DNA from: Epichloe hybrida
Taxonomy: Eukaryota; Ascomycota; Sordariomycetes; Hypocreales; Clavicipitaceae
NCBI GenBank assembly: GCA_019022495.1
Contig: JAFEKR010000026.1
Span: 744,001-808,000 of the forward strand
DNA length: 64,000 nt
Reading direction: 5' to 3'
Positions 33,467 through 43,899 of the stretch are shown piece by piece. Under the pieces are notes generated by a model. The model was not told where the DNA came from, searched no databases, and was given only the letters and a program-made list of their open reading frames with translations. Made by a program: the position numbers and the translations under genes. Positions within the stretch are counted from its first letter, which is position 1; each line of letters opens with the position of its first letter.

Positions 33467-34282
33467 ATGGATGCGCCGGAGCCTGATCAAACCCCTTTCG
33501 CGGCCGTCACGGTTCAGACCACAAAGCTGCAAAGAGTATGCCGGATCCCAGACCCCTCGCACAAATGAGCCGAATCACCTCTGTCTGCCCTACTTTTCTG
33601 CAGACGCGATTGCTGATGTTGCGAACAGAAATACCAAGCCTTGCTCGACCAGTCAACTCCCTTTGTGCTGTATCGATGGGTTGGAACCGGAGTCACTCTG
33701 CTCTTCTTCTTTGTGCGCATTTTCCTCATTCAGGGATGGTATATCGGTAAGAATCACGCTCGGGCTCCGATACTCTGCGCAAGATCTGCTCGTGTCCTGG
33801 AGTGTCCCACTGACCTACCGCAATGTAGTCGCCTATGCGCTGGGAATTTACTTGCTCAACCTGTTTCTGGCTTTCCTCCAGCCCAAATTTGACCCATCGA
33901 GCGATGCCCTTGACCAAGAAATGGAAGACGGTTCAGTCGGAACCCTCCCGACGAAGCAGGATGAAGAGTTCAAACCCTTCATTCGTCGCCTCCCCGAGTT
34001 CAAGTTTTGGTACTGGGCCACCAGGGCTGTTGCCATCTCTTTCTTCTGCACCTTTTTCGATTTCTTCAACATCCCCGTCTTCTGGCCCATTCTGGTCATG
34101 TACTGGATCATCCTCTTCGTCTTGACGAGTAAGCACTGCCGTTTCCCCTTGTGTTGTCATCTTCAAGAGGCCCAGCTAACGCCTCAAACTCAACAGTGCG
34201 CAAGCAGATTCAGCATATGATGAAATATCGCTACGTTCCATTCACCATGGGCAAGAAGAAGTACGCCAAGGACAGCTCTTGA
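33467..34282 (+). CDS. RER1: Golgi-to-ER retrieval receptor RER1
   Basis: Returns ER membrane proteins from the early Golgi through COPI vesicles. Exons: 33467-33535, 33629-33746, 33829-34128 and 34197-34282, giving 190 residues, the usual length. Junctions are supported by donors GTATGC, GTAAGA and GTAAGC, acceptors CAG, TAG and CAG, and uninterrupted family sequence: [70 protein letters not shown] and [16 protein letters not shown]. Four membrane helices are evident, with a basic cytosolic C-terminus ([10 protein letters not shown]) as in homologues. The gene is intact. Confidence 0.95.
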
Positions 34283-35005
34283 ATGTGTCCCAAGCTTATC
34301 GAGTTGCATCGGGAAACGAACCTTATCCATCCATCTGTGTGCGCGGAGGGGAGCCTCTGGGGCAGGGATTTTTTTTCCCGGGAAAATGAAGAGAAAGAGC
34401 GACAGAGGAGGAGGAGGACTACATACACCACATCTGCTCCACACAAAATGGATTACTGGTACATAAGGTCGCAGGAACAGCGAATTATGCATCCTGTTAG
34501 CTTTTGGAGCGTTTGGCTTGTAACATCAACAAGAGGATTCAGCATTTTTAGGCAGGACACAAAGGACATCTACGGAGTAGACGCAACAAGGGCTTTCGGA
34601 AATGGCAAGTCATGGATGGAACCAGAAAAGTCACATGCCTATTCTTGGGATACTCCGTAATGAGAAACGGAATGGCAAAAAAACTGAATGATGGTGTATT
34701 TGCAACTAGATTCATGGCCGTTAGTCGTGGTGGCTCAATTGATGAATGGCTTGTTTGATGAAACATGGCGTTGCCGTGGTTCTTTTGCACTTGTTTTGCA
34801 ACGAGTCTTGTCTGGTTGCGCACCGGCAAGTGTCATTGTCAATTGGCAGGTGGTTGGTGGGGAGCGCTTGCCAAGTCACCTAATAATAATAGTAATACTC
34901 CGCGCTCCTTCCTCCTGACTTATACTTATACATAATCCGTCACTTGGCTGGGCTTTTTCTCACGGGCCAGCAACTCTTGGCTCGCCTCTTCACCTCACCA
35001 TTGCA
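34283..35005. other. Intergenic, PAF1 promoter
   Basis: RER1 3' flank and PAF1 upstream region. Contains TACGGAGTA (34570-34578), TACTCCGTA (34651-34659) and TACTCCGC (about 34896). No gene is supported. Confidence 0.5.
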
Positions 35006-36565
35006 ATGTCATCCTCTGGTGCGCGCTCCGGCGAGCGCATGGTGCATCAAGATTTCATCGCGCGAGTTCGCTATTCCAATGCTCTCCCTCCGCCGCCCAA
35101 CCCCCCCAAACTGCTCGACATCCCGAATACTGGCCTTGCCAGTGGGCAATATACCACACCCGGCTTCGCGTCGCGGCTGGCAAGAGAGCAGCCACTGAAC
35201 ATCGAGGCCGATGCCGAGCTTGGCATGCCGCTGGATCTGGTGGGCATGCCCGGCGTGTTTGACGGCGATGAGAGATGTAAGTTTGGCCCAGCTCGCGTCT
35301 CGGGTCTCGAATGACGACGAGCCTCGCTATGCCAGGTGTGGAATCAATAATAGCATCAAGTACAGTCCAACTGATCCGCCATCCGCACTTCAGCAATTCA
35401 GGCTCCCGTGCAGACTCCCGCCGTTCACCCTCACGACCGGCCTCTCCTGAGACCCATTGCCGCGCTGGGCAAGCTCAAGGTGGCCGAGGCAAACGTGTCT
35501 TTCCTCCGGCGAACAGAGTACATCTCATCCACCACCCCCAAGCGACTTGACGCCGGCAATCCTCGCGCCATGCTCCCCAAGGCCAAAAGACCAGCGCGAA
35601 CCGCCCCCGATGCCGCCGCAGACTCACCCCAGGCCATCAAGCGCAAGATTGATCGCGGCTTCGAAACAGCCCTGCAAGACCTCAAAGACGCCAAGCGAGT
35701 CAAGCACCCTACCAAGAAGCATCTCAAGGTGGTCGAGGCCATTACCCTGCTGCCAGATCTGGATGCCTTCCCCGATTCCGGCGCCTACGTCACCGTCAAG
35801 TTCCTCACCAACCCCGTCAGCAGTGCCAACGAGTACGATCCGCGCCTCCTCAGCGGTCTCTTCCGGCCCATAGAACGTACAGAGGGCGAGGAGGCCGCGT
35901 ACGAGGCGGCCCTCGAGGCCCACGAGCAGGATCCCGACAACAACCCCAAACCCCAGAATCTCATGAACTACGACTTCTACCTAGGGCAGAGCACCACGGT
36001 GGCCAAGAACTTCCGCCGCAAATTCGACGTCGACGACCCAGACCACGACAGCGACGACCTGTACACGCACCAAGGCGAGACAGGCGGCTACTTCCAGTTC
36101 AACCGGGTGCGGGCCTACGAGACGGCCGACGAGAAGGAGCTCGACCACCCCACCAAGTACGCCGACGAGATCATCCTGGCCTACAACGATGAGGATGTGT
36201 ACCCCAAGCAAAAAGCAATGTACTACTACCCCATAATGCAAAAATCCACCATCCGGCCCCAGCGAACAAAGAACATTGCTCGCACGATCGGCATCCCCGA
36301 GGAGGAAGGGCAGATTGTAGACCAGCTTGATCTGACCGTGGAGGATCCCACCGAGGAAATGCTGGATGCAATGAGGAAGTACAAGCATCACCCGCTCGGC
36401 TGGGAGCAAGACGCCGAGGAGGAAGTCAATGGGGCGCAAGGGCAGGATGCAGATGCAGATGCAGATGCCGACGCCGATGCCGATGGCGGGATTGAACGAG
36501 AGCGAACAGAGCACAGGTCTCCATCCGAGGAGAGAGACGGGGAAGGCGAAGACGACGATGAGTAA
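35006..36565 (+). CDS. PAF1: RNA polymerase II-associated protein PAF1
   Basis: A subunit of the PAF1 complex, which travels with elongating RNA polymerase II and promotes histone modification. Exons 35006-35276 and 35394-36565 give 480 residues. The intron (GTAAGT...CAG) joins DGDER to SIQAPVQTPAVHPHDRPLL; several AG sites lie inside, and 35393 is the one that restores the family reading. Characteristic parts are HQDFIARVRYSNALPPPP at the N-terminus, FLRRTEYIS, QNLMNYDFYLGQ, and YYPIMQKSTIRPQR. The C-terminus has a GATGCN-encoded Asp-Ala repeat (about 36449-36487) and a highly acidic tail, as is usual for Paf1. Nuclear. Confidence 0.92.
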
Positions 36566-37074
36566 CGTGGTAGACAGACAAGACATGATTGCAGGTAATT
36601 TCTACGTAAAAAGAGAAGAGGAGAATAGAAGAACCTGGCATGCGATGAGGTCGGTGATGCTAGCGAACAATTTGTTTGATTATTCGTTTTTTTCTTCGGT
36701 TTTTTTTTTTCACAAAGGAACGCCAGGTTTTGAAAGGATCCTGGCTGGCGGCGCATGGTCACAAAAGTCGATATATTTGATATACATAGAATCGCGATGG
36801 AAGGATTTCGGAGCAATATTTCCACGTTCACGTCACTCGCATGATGAGCATTTCGCAATTCAGGTTGTAAAATTCGCAACTTCCGTTGCCCATCTATTGT
36901 AAATGGGTCCATTTCATTGCCCCAACGCCGAATATGTGTGAATAAAGAAGAGTCAAGACGCCAAATGCGGCTCCAGAAACTGCCGTGCAAAACTGACAAG
37001 GACGCCTCATATCTCGTGTATACATGGGTTCGTTGGGTCGTTCGTTGGTCAGCATTGATTTCCAGCGTCTTGAG
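36566..37074. other. Convergent 3' intergenic region
   Basis: Between the PAF1 stop and the CAP10 gene stop. No gene; short T-rich tracts (about 36688-36711) may belong to terminators. Confidence 0.5.
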
Positions 37075-39130
37075 CTATTCGAGCCTCTTTGTTGAGCTGG
37101 ACGTGTCAAAGCCAATTATGGCCCTCTGGTCATCAATGACCCTCGCGTACCTGAGAGGCAAAATCGTTAGTCTCGTGGGTGGATGGATGAGCAAAAAAAG
37201 AAGAAGAAAAAACTCACTCGAGCAATAACCTGAAGAACCAAGCCTCCATGTCCTCTTTCCTCATCGCCTTGCCGGCCCAATCGCGACTCTCTTCCGCCAT
37301 GGTCCTGGCATCGTCTGCGCCCAAGCCCGTATCGTTGAAGAAGCGCACCGTCTCGAGCCAGTCGTCGCCCTGCAGGCTCAGCGGCACGTAATGCACCCAG
37401 GGCTTGAGCCACTCGTTGTGCCATTCCCGGAAGAGGGCATACTTGAACGTCAGGCTCATGCTTTGCAGGAACGCCAGGAAGCGGCCGGAGAAGGCGTTGC
37501 CGTCAATGTCAAGGAGGTACTTGTAGCCCCAGGCATCGGTTTGGTTGACGCGATCCGTAACGTTGAAGAAGGCCCGCTGCGCATCGCAGTCTCCGGCATC
37601 GCATTGGCCGACGTGCGAGAAGGCAACGTCTGTCAATGCTCTGTAGTCTGCGCGTGAGACGTCCGACACGCCCCAGTCAGGACGTGTTTGGCTGCCCTGG
37701 TTGGACACAATCTTCGCCCGCCCCCCTGCGTTCATCTTCTTCACAAAGTGTTGACGATGTTGCCGGCGCCATCCGCCGTCTCGACTGAAGCCGCCCGTTG
37801 TAGAGCCCCTCCAGTAGAGACGGTTTGCCTTGTCGCCCCATGGCACATCTCGCTCAGGTGTGTACTGTACCTTGTCGCTCCAGTACCACGGAGAGGGGTA
37901 GACGATGTCGTTGTAGGAAGAGATCTTGGACTGCGAGAAAATGGGAAACAGGTCGTGAACGACCTTGTACGTGTTTGGTCGATCAAAGAAGCCGTGCGTT
38001 GAGCTGAGGGATGGGCTTAAGCAGATGTCGGCCATGGCTGTTGAATTGTACACGAAGCCGAGCTCGCTCACACCGTACTGGCCTCGATCATCCCACCTGT
38101 CGTCTTCCTCCAATGTCCTCGCCGGGCTGTCGGGAGAGCACGACATCCTCGAGTGCGTCCACGTCGCCTGTCGGCCGAATGAGTTGAACCGCGAGTGTTC
38201 GACCTGCTCGAAGATCATCTTGTTGCTGAGCTCCGGGCATGTCTTGGAAAAGTCATTCGTGGGCTTCTTGTTCCGGTTGGAAGCCGGCATCGTCTCTTGC
38301 CTGGCCTTGCGAACCAGTCTCGTCAGGTCGTCATGGGGCACAATGACCCTGGGCTCGTCGTGCATGTTAAAGGCCAAGTCCATGTCGGGCAAGTGTTGGA
38401 GGAACCTCTCCAGCATGCCGCAGGTGGCATTGCGCTGCCATTCCGGCCCGCCTTCCACGTGAGCAATGTCGTGGTTGCGAATGGCGACCCCGATCAAGGC
38501 ATTGTCGTAGCCCAGGCTCTCCCTTGCTCGGGCTCGTATCGTCTTGGGTTTCAGTCCCCAAAACGGTGTCATGACGTCGTGGATGGTATCGAATTCGTCA
38601 ACAAGCTGCACGTTGTGATGCTTGGCGAACTGGAACCATTTGTCAAAGTTGGGGGGAGGCGGAATGCCATATCGGCGGCGGTACTCCTCTACTGCCTCTT
38701 TGAGATTCTTGGACTGACGCCGCGTCAAATCGTGTAGCTCTCGCTTGGCGCTGGTCAGGAGATGTCGGATTGGATGATGGTTGGAACTGGGCACGTCCTT
38801 GGGCCTCGGCCCTGCTTGAACTGCAGGCACATCCTCCCACTGAGTCTGCAAGTCGTTTGTTCTGGTAGCTGCAGGCAGCTTCGGAGCTGTGTGCGATGAT
38901 GTTGATCCAGTTTGCTTTATAAGCAGCTCTGCATTTGCATCATGGTGCGAGTTCCTTAGCGCTGAATAGATGCAGACTGCGAAGAAGAAGAAGGCTGCGA
39001 GAGCGGTGACTTGTCGCCGCGGCATCGGCATCTTGTTCTGCCAGACCTCGCAGTTCGGCTGGCTCTGCCAGATGGATGGCCCGTGACATTCTGTTTCTGA
39101 GCGCCTTTGTGATTGTTTATCTTTGGACAT
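37075..39130 (-). CDS. CAP10-type glycosyltransferase (GT90), type II membrane protein
   Basis: A member of the CAP10/GT90 family related to fungal capsule-associated xylosyl/glucosyl transferases; the acceptor is unknown. Exons (minus): 39130-37218 and 37150-37075, giving 662 residues. The small last exon was found because the open frame stops just past the GA|GTGAGT donor. Joining across the CTCAG acceptor gives LLLEYARVIDDQRAIIGFD, the expected family ending. A single hydrophobic signal anchor lies near residues 44-58 (ALAAFFFFAVCIYSAL), so the catalytic part should face the Golgi lumen. CAP10-domain features include YNDIVYPSPWYW, NRLYWRGSTTGGF, HVGQCDAGDCD and YLLDIDGNAFSGRFLAFLQS. The start may instead be Met34 (MPMPRRQ). 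Confidence 0.82.
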
Positions 39131-39704
39131 GTGCAGCAGCCGTGGTGGCGCCGGTCGGTCTCCCCATCAACAGTGCGCAATGCCATCGGAGTACATGGAT
39201 AGCATGGATAGATACCAGGCCGAGCACCCGCCGCCCACACAAGCCCAAGTACCTCTCTTCCAAGTCCTCCCACCTGATGCCGCCATTGGTCCGTGCTGTA
39301 CATCCATCCTTGGACAAGGCTTGAGACCTAACGATTCTGAAATGAAAAGAGATCATCGAAAATCACGAAAAATCAGGACAGCGGTTGGTAATAGTTCAGC
39401 ACCGTGTTCAGTACGGGTTTCACCTTCAGTCACCAGATGGGACCAAATCTACAAGAACTGGTCCACGACATTCAAGGCATTTAGTTTAAATCATCATCTC
39501 GCGCTCACCTCGCTATCGGAAGACACAGCACGTCACGACGACGTCTCGGTCAATTGCGGCATAACAGCTGCATGTCAAGTATGCATCAATCGATTGTGCG
39601 ACTACTACCTCAACGGCTGCCTCAGGGGTATTGGCCATTGTCATCCATCAAGACCTTTCCATAACGCCAGCTATGCCCAAACTTTTATTTGATATCCATC
39701 CTGT
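39131..39704. other. Intergenic, no gene seen
   Basis: CAP10 gene promoter and RPS22 3' flank. An open frame on the plus strand overlaps the CAP10 5' end but looks spurious. Confidence 0.5.
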
Positions 39705-40377
39705 TTAGTAGAAGAAACCAATGATCTTGCCAGCGACGTGCTTGCGACGGGCCTCCTCGTGGTCCATGATACCAGCAGAGGTGGTCAGGATAACGTAGCC
39801 GAACTGACGAGCGGGCAGCAGCTTTACGACCCACTTCTCGAGATCAGCGAGTCGGACGTTGTATCGGGGAGAGATGACACCAGTCTTGTTGAGACGGCCG
39901 TTGAGCTGAACGACGATCTTGCCGGAGCGATGGTCATCGACCTCCTCGAACTCGCCAATGTAGCCTGAACAAACCATGTTGTTAGCAAAATGTTGCGATG
40001 AGACTCGGACATATTGACATGGAACACATCGAGGAAATCCCCGTTCCCCCAAGACAGATCCTAGACCACCGCATGAATGTTTGATATATCGGCAACTTAT
40101 AGGGGCTGAGCCGTGGGGCGTAATATGGCCGTCACCCTAGTTATCATGCCGAACAAGGTGGTGGTCTCGGAGTCTGTTGAGAAGGACCGATGAAAACTTG
40201 ACAATCCGTCAAGACATGGGAGGTAGAATTGCTCCATTACGCACCGTGACGCTGCATGACCTGGAGGAACTTAACAATGACCTTGGAGCTAGGTCGGATC
40301 AAGACCTGACGCTTGCCGGTCTTCTCGGCATTGTTGATGGAGTTAAGAGCATCGTGGAGAACGGAAGTGCGGACCAT
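39705..40377 (-). CDS. RPS22: 40S ribosomal protein uS8 (RPS22)
   Basis: A small-subunit ribosomal protein. Exons (minus): 40377-40245 and 39964-39705, giving 130 residues, the exact usual size. It begins [18 protein letters not shown]. The junction (GTGCGT...CAG) joins FLQVMQRHG to [16 protein letters not shown], and the protein ends GKIIGFFY. The fit to eukaryotic uS8 is continuous. The gene is divergent from RPS12 with 673 bp between start codons. An additional 5' untranslated intron is possible but I cannot define it. Confidence 0.96.
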
Positions 40378-41050
40378 TTTGGCGGTGTTGTCGGGATGGA
40401 GATTCTCAAGTCAAATTTGGAAATGAGGTATCTGCCAGTTGGGGAAAACATGTTAGCCTCCCGCGGTCGTGAGCAAGAAGAGTGCCCTCCAGAGATGGAT
40501 CAAAGAGGGTTCTGCCGCTCGTTTCCGAAGAAGAGAAGCGTATCGAGAGCGTCCGACGATCAAGATTCGACTTTATTTTTGCACGGCATCGCAAATAAAA
40601 GGAAGACACTCTTTCGTGTCCATCTTCACCCGTCGCGGAGCTCAAGATTGCTCTCTTCTACCACGACAAACAGGCATCTTCCTCGCTGGGTCCGGACCGC
40701 TGTCAGTTTCTTTTTGTCCCAAGTGAGCAACATACCTCAGTGATCTACTTTGTCGGCCCTGGAAATGGGAAAGTTTGTCGTGACAGTCGAAGCAGATCAG
40801 GCTGGGTGAAAAAAAGTCGTGCACAACGAGCTGGGTGGGGGGGTGTGGTTTTTCGTGTGCCCTGGTGGTCCGTGCACGTAAAATTGCCCTAAGCCATCAC
40901 GCACTGGGCCACCAAGATTTCGGCGAATCCTCGTTAGACTAAGTCCCCCTCCAAGTCACCCTTCACGACTTAAATTCCGCTACATATCTTTTCTCCCTAA
41001 CCAAACACCTGAAATCTTCGAGGATCGCCCGACAAGATAAATTTTTCAAG
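40378..41050. promoter_or_regulatory. Shared divergent promoter of RPS22 and RPS12
   Basis: Two ribosomal protein genes fire away from this 673-bp region. A pyrimidine-rich patch near the RPS12 start (about 40987-41006, TCTTTTCTCCCTAACC) resembles ribosomal-protein transcription-start tracts. No third gene is supported. Confidence 0.6.
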
Positions 41051-41779
41051 ATGGTTAGTACTGCTCAACTCATCTGACGTCGAATCGTTCTCGCGGGCCG
41101 GCTCTCTGTATGCACAAAGAGGAAAATCCAGTTGCGCAATGGAAGTGGAGGTTGTTTTATACTGGATTCCGCGCCGCCGCCGCCGCCGCCGCACAATACG
41201 ATTCGAAAGTCTGGATTCTTCTTGACATGGGCCGAACGCAATTGCTAATCTTTCGCCCCAATGCTAGTCGGACGTAGAAGAGAACAACGCCCCCGAAGTT
41301 GCCGACGAGGTTGAGGTTTCGGCCGATGCTCCCAAGGGCCAGATGTCCGTTCTGGACGCCCTCAAGGGTGTCTTGAAGCTGGCTCTCATGCACGATGGCC
41401 TTGCCCGCGGTCTCCGTGAGGCTTCCAAGGCTCTCGACCGTCGCCAGGCTCACATGTGCGTCCTGAACGAGAACTGCGAGGAGGACGCCTACAAGAAGCT
41501 TGTCGCCGCCCTCTGCGAGGAGCACAAGATTCCCCTGATCAAGGTCCAGGACGGCAAGCAGCTCGGCGAGTGGGCCGGTCTCTGTACGTGGAGCCATCCC
41601 AACACTACTTGGAAGGACCGTATCCCGAACCAGCTACTAACATGCTTGCTATAGGCGTTCTCGACCGTGAGGGCAACGCTCGCAAGGTCGTCAACTGCTC
41701 TTGCGTCGTCGTCAAGGACTGGGGTGAAGAGTCACAGGAGCGCTCCATCCTCCTAAACTACTTCCAGACTTCCTCATGA
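41051..41779 (+). CDS. RPS12: 40S ribosomal protein eS12 (RPS12)
   Basis: A small-subunit ribosomal protein. Exon 1 is only the start codon (41051-41053). A 214-bp intron (GTTAGT...TAG, with a TTGCTAAT branch site) leads to exon 2 (41268-41583), then exon 3 (41655-41779), giving 147 residues. A first exon of just ATG is common in fungal ribosomal protein genes and explains why the long open frame lacks a good start. Recognisable parts are [40 protein letters not shown], and [16 protein letters not shown]. The N-terminus is acidic, as in other eS12 proteins. Confidence 0.95.
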
Positions 41780-42105
41780 AACATTGGATGCTCATGAACG
41801 GCGTTGATTTGAAGGGTATAGAGGGTGCGGACTTTAATTTTTTTTATTTTTTTTGAGACCGCCGGCAACGACTTTTGCGGGTTGTACTCTAGCCACTTCA
41901 GCTGGCTTTCTGGATGTGTTTGGGGGACCCAGCATGACACGGGCTCCCTGCATGAGGAAGGAACAATAAAAAAAAGGGGGAACAAAAAGTTCGGTTTCAC
42001 CATTGGTTTCCACAACGTTGGCCTGTGATCCCATGTCTTGGTTTTTTTATTTTTCCACTATCCCATCTTTACACCAGTGTGAACGCTTTCCCCAACTACG
42101 AAACA
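41780..42105. other. Convergent 3' intergenic region (RPS12/PIN4)
   Basis: No gene seen; T-rich stretches at about 41839-41856. Confidence 0.5.
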
Positions 42106-42749
42106 CTATTTACGACCCTCGACCTACCGATGCTGGAATTTAGCAAAAGTCTTCAAGGGACAACAGCCCAGACTTACCATGATGATATGATACCCAAAGT
42201 CAGTCTTTACTTCGCCAATCTTGGGGTTGTTGGTCGTACTAGGCTCCAGCGCAAAAGCAATGTCCTCAAATTTGGGATCCAGACTGCCTTTGGTCTTCCA
42301 TCCCAGCGCCCCGCCTATAACGGCATCACACCAGCTCATGGTTGTTAGCCTCTCCTTTTTTTTCTAAAAAAAATTGAAAAAAAAAAATGTTGCAAAACTC
42401 ATGGGACTTGTTCGCACCTTGCCGCGCCTTGTCCTCGGAGTAACTACGAGCAACCTCGTCAAACTTGACCCAGCCATTGATCTTGGCCAGAGCCTCTTCC
42501 TTTTTCGCATGCTTCTCACACTAGTCATGTGCGGTCGGTCGGTCAGTAACATGATGGCATCCTGCACCGGGGTTTGTTGGCGACGGCGCCTCGACAAATG
42601 CAGACCAACTCGAGCAAGCAACTCACCAGAATGTGGCGGACGTTGATGGACTGGGCTCCCTTGGACCTGGCGCCTCCTCCTGCTTCCTTGTCTGCTGCCT
42701 TGCCCTTGCCAGCAGACTTGTCACCGCCCTTTCTATCGGTTTTACCCAT
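42106..42749 (-). CDS. PIN4: Parvulin-type peptidyl-prolyl isomerase PIN4 (Par14)
   Basis: A small prolyl cis-trans isomerase associated with chromatin and ribosome biogenesis. Four exons (minus): 42749-42627, 42520-42418, 42314-42178 and 42123-42106, giving 126 residues, close to the family norm of about 130. A basic Gly/Lys-rich N-terminal tail (KGGDKSAGKGKAADKEAGGG) precedes the rotamase domain: INVRHIL, CEKHAKKEEALAKIN, FDEVARSYSEDKARQGG, LGWKTKGSLDPKFE, and FGYHIIMVEGRK. The tiny last exon (VEGRK and stop) follows a GCTAAA branch site and is supported by the exact family ending. All reading frames are intact although a retrotransposon starts 73 bp upstream of the start codon. Confidence 0.92.
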
Positions 42750-42817
42750 CTTGCATTGTTGGAGTCAAGCCGTGGATGATGGATGGCCCGGTGTCGGTGT
42801 GGTGGGTTGTCCAAGTT

Positions 42818-42822
42818 GCCCC
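42818..42822. repeat. Left target-site duplication GCCCC
   Basis: Five bases before the left LTR, repeated exactly after the right LTR at 48654-48658. Five bp is the usual size for copia-type integrases. Confidence 0.9.
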
Positions 42823-43078
42823 TGTTGAGAATCACAGCCTCACATCGCAGCCTCAGGCATCACATCGTCAGATTCTTCGTTTAATAATGCATCTTCCCGC
42901 ATCGCGTTTGTGATCGCGTTTGCTATCGCAATTCATTACAGGCTTTACTTAAAGACCTTAATTTATTACTTACAGATTTAAAGCTATAATAGCTTCCTTT
43001 TGCCTTATTAAATTCCTAGATAGCAATTCCACATCATCTTCTCTTTTCATCGCTCTTTGCCACCAAAATCACTCCATA
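42823..43078 (+). repeat. Left LTR of the copia element (256 bp)
   Basis: Begins TGTTGAGAATCACAGCC and ends CTCCATA. It aligns base for base with 48398-48653; every mismatch I see is a C/T or G/A transition, and the terminal CA has become TA. Confidence 0.95.
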
Positions 43079-43095
43079 GGTTATAAGCCTAGCGC
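43079..43095 (+). other. Primer-binding site, half-tRNA initiator-Met type
   Basis: GGTTATAAGCCTAGCGC lies immediately after the left LTR. With two transitions undone it complements the anticodon-stem region of initiator tRNA-Met rather than its 3' CCA end. Copia-like elements are known to use such a cleaved half-tRNA primer. Confidence 0.7.
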
Positions 43096-43899
43096 TTATA
43101 ATTACGCCCTTTTTCTTTATTTTCTCTTTTATCTAACTATTATAGTCTTATATATAATTACATATCTTTTCCTAATATCTTATTAAAAGCAAATTACTTA
43201 ACTTACAGGGCAGCACAAAGACCCTTTCCCTTACCTATAACTAATAATAATAATGTAAGTTAATAATTAAATTAATTAGAATTCAGCTTATATATTAAAA
43301 AGTAAAACTCTTTTATATAACTAGGATTTAAACGTATAACCTTTATTATATTATTACTCTCTTATAATTATAATAACTCTCTTATAATATTATAAACTAC
43401 TAACTATTATAAATTTCTTAATATATATAAAAGTTTAACCCTTCTAGGTAAATCTTAGCGGATAGTAAGCTAAGATATAATATTCCTTATAGAACTACCT
43501 TAGGTACCTAAAACTAATAATCTAGATCTATTACTATTTAGGTGTAATTAGTATTATAAGTATAGTAGTATAAGGTAAAGTAAGTAAAGTAAGTATAATA
43601 AATACTTTCTAATTAGGCTAAGGTAAAACTTTAAAAGGGTATTTAAAAACACCCCTTACTCTTAACTTTATATCTTTATATATTAGTAGCTATATAGTAA
43701 TTTAATTATTAGAGAGCTACTACTATAACTCCTATTAGACTAAATTAATGATAATTAGTATTAAGTATATATAGTAATAGGAGTATATAAATTCTAATAT
43801 ATAACCCTACCCTTTAATATAAGTAGTATAGTAATTCTAGCTACTTTACTAGATTTAATAGAACTTAATAATATTATAAAAGCCTAGTATATAAGGACT

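Noticed and set aside
39123..39692. 189-residue open frame on the plus strand
   Set aside because: It overlaps the 5' end of the CAP10 gene antisense and has no domain or codon bias.
43320..43345. AGGATTTAAACGTATAACC resembling a reversed tRNA T-arm and anticodon arm
   Set aside because: It is in the RIP-mutated untranslated part of the retroelement and no full cloverleaf can be drawn.
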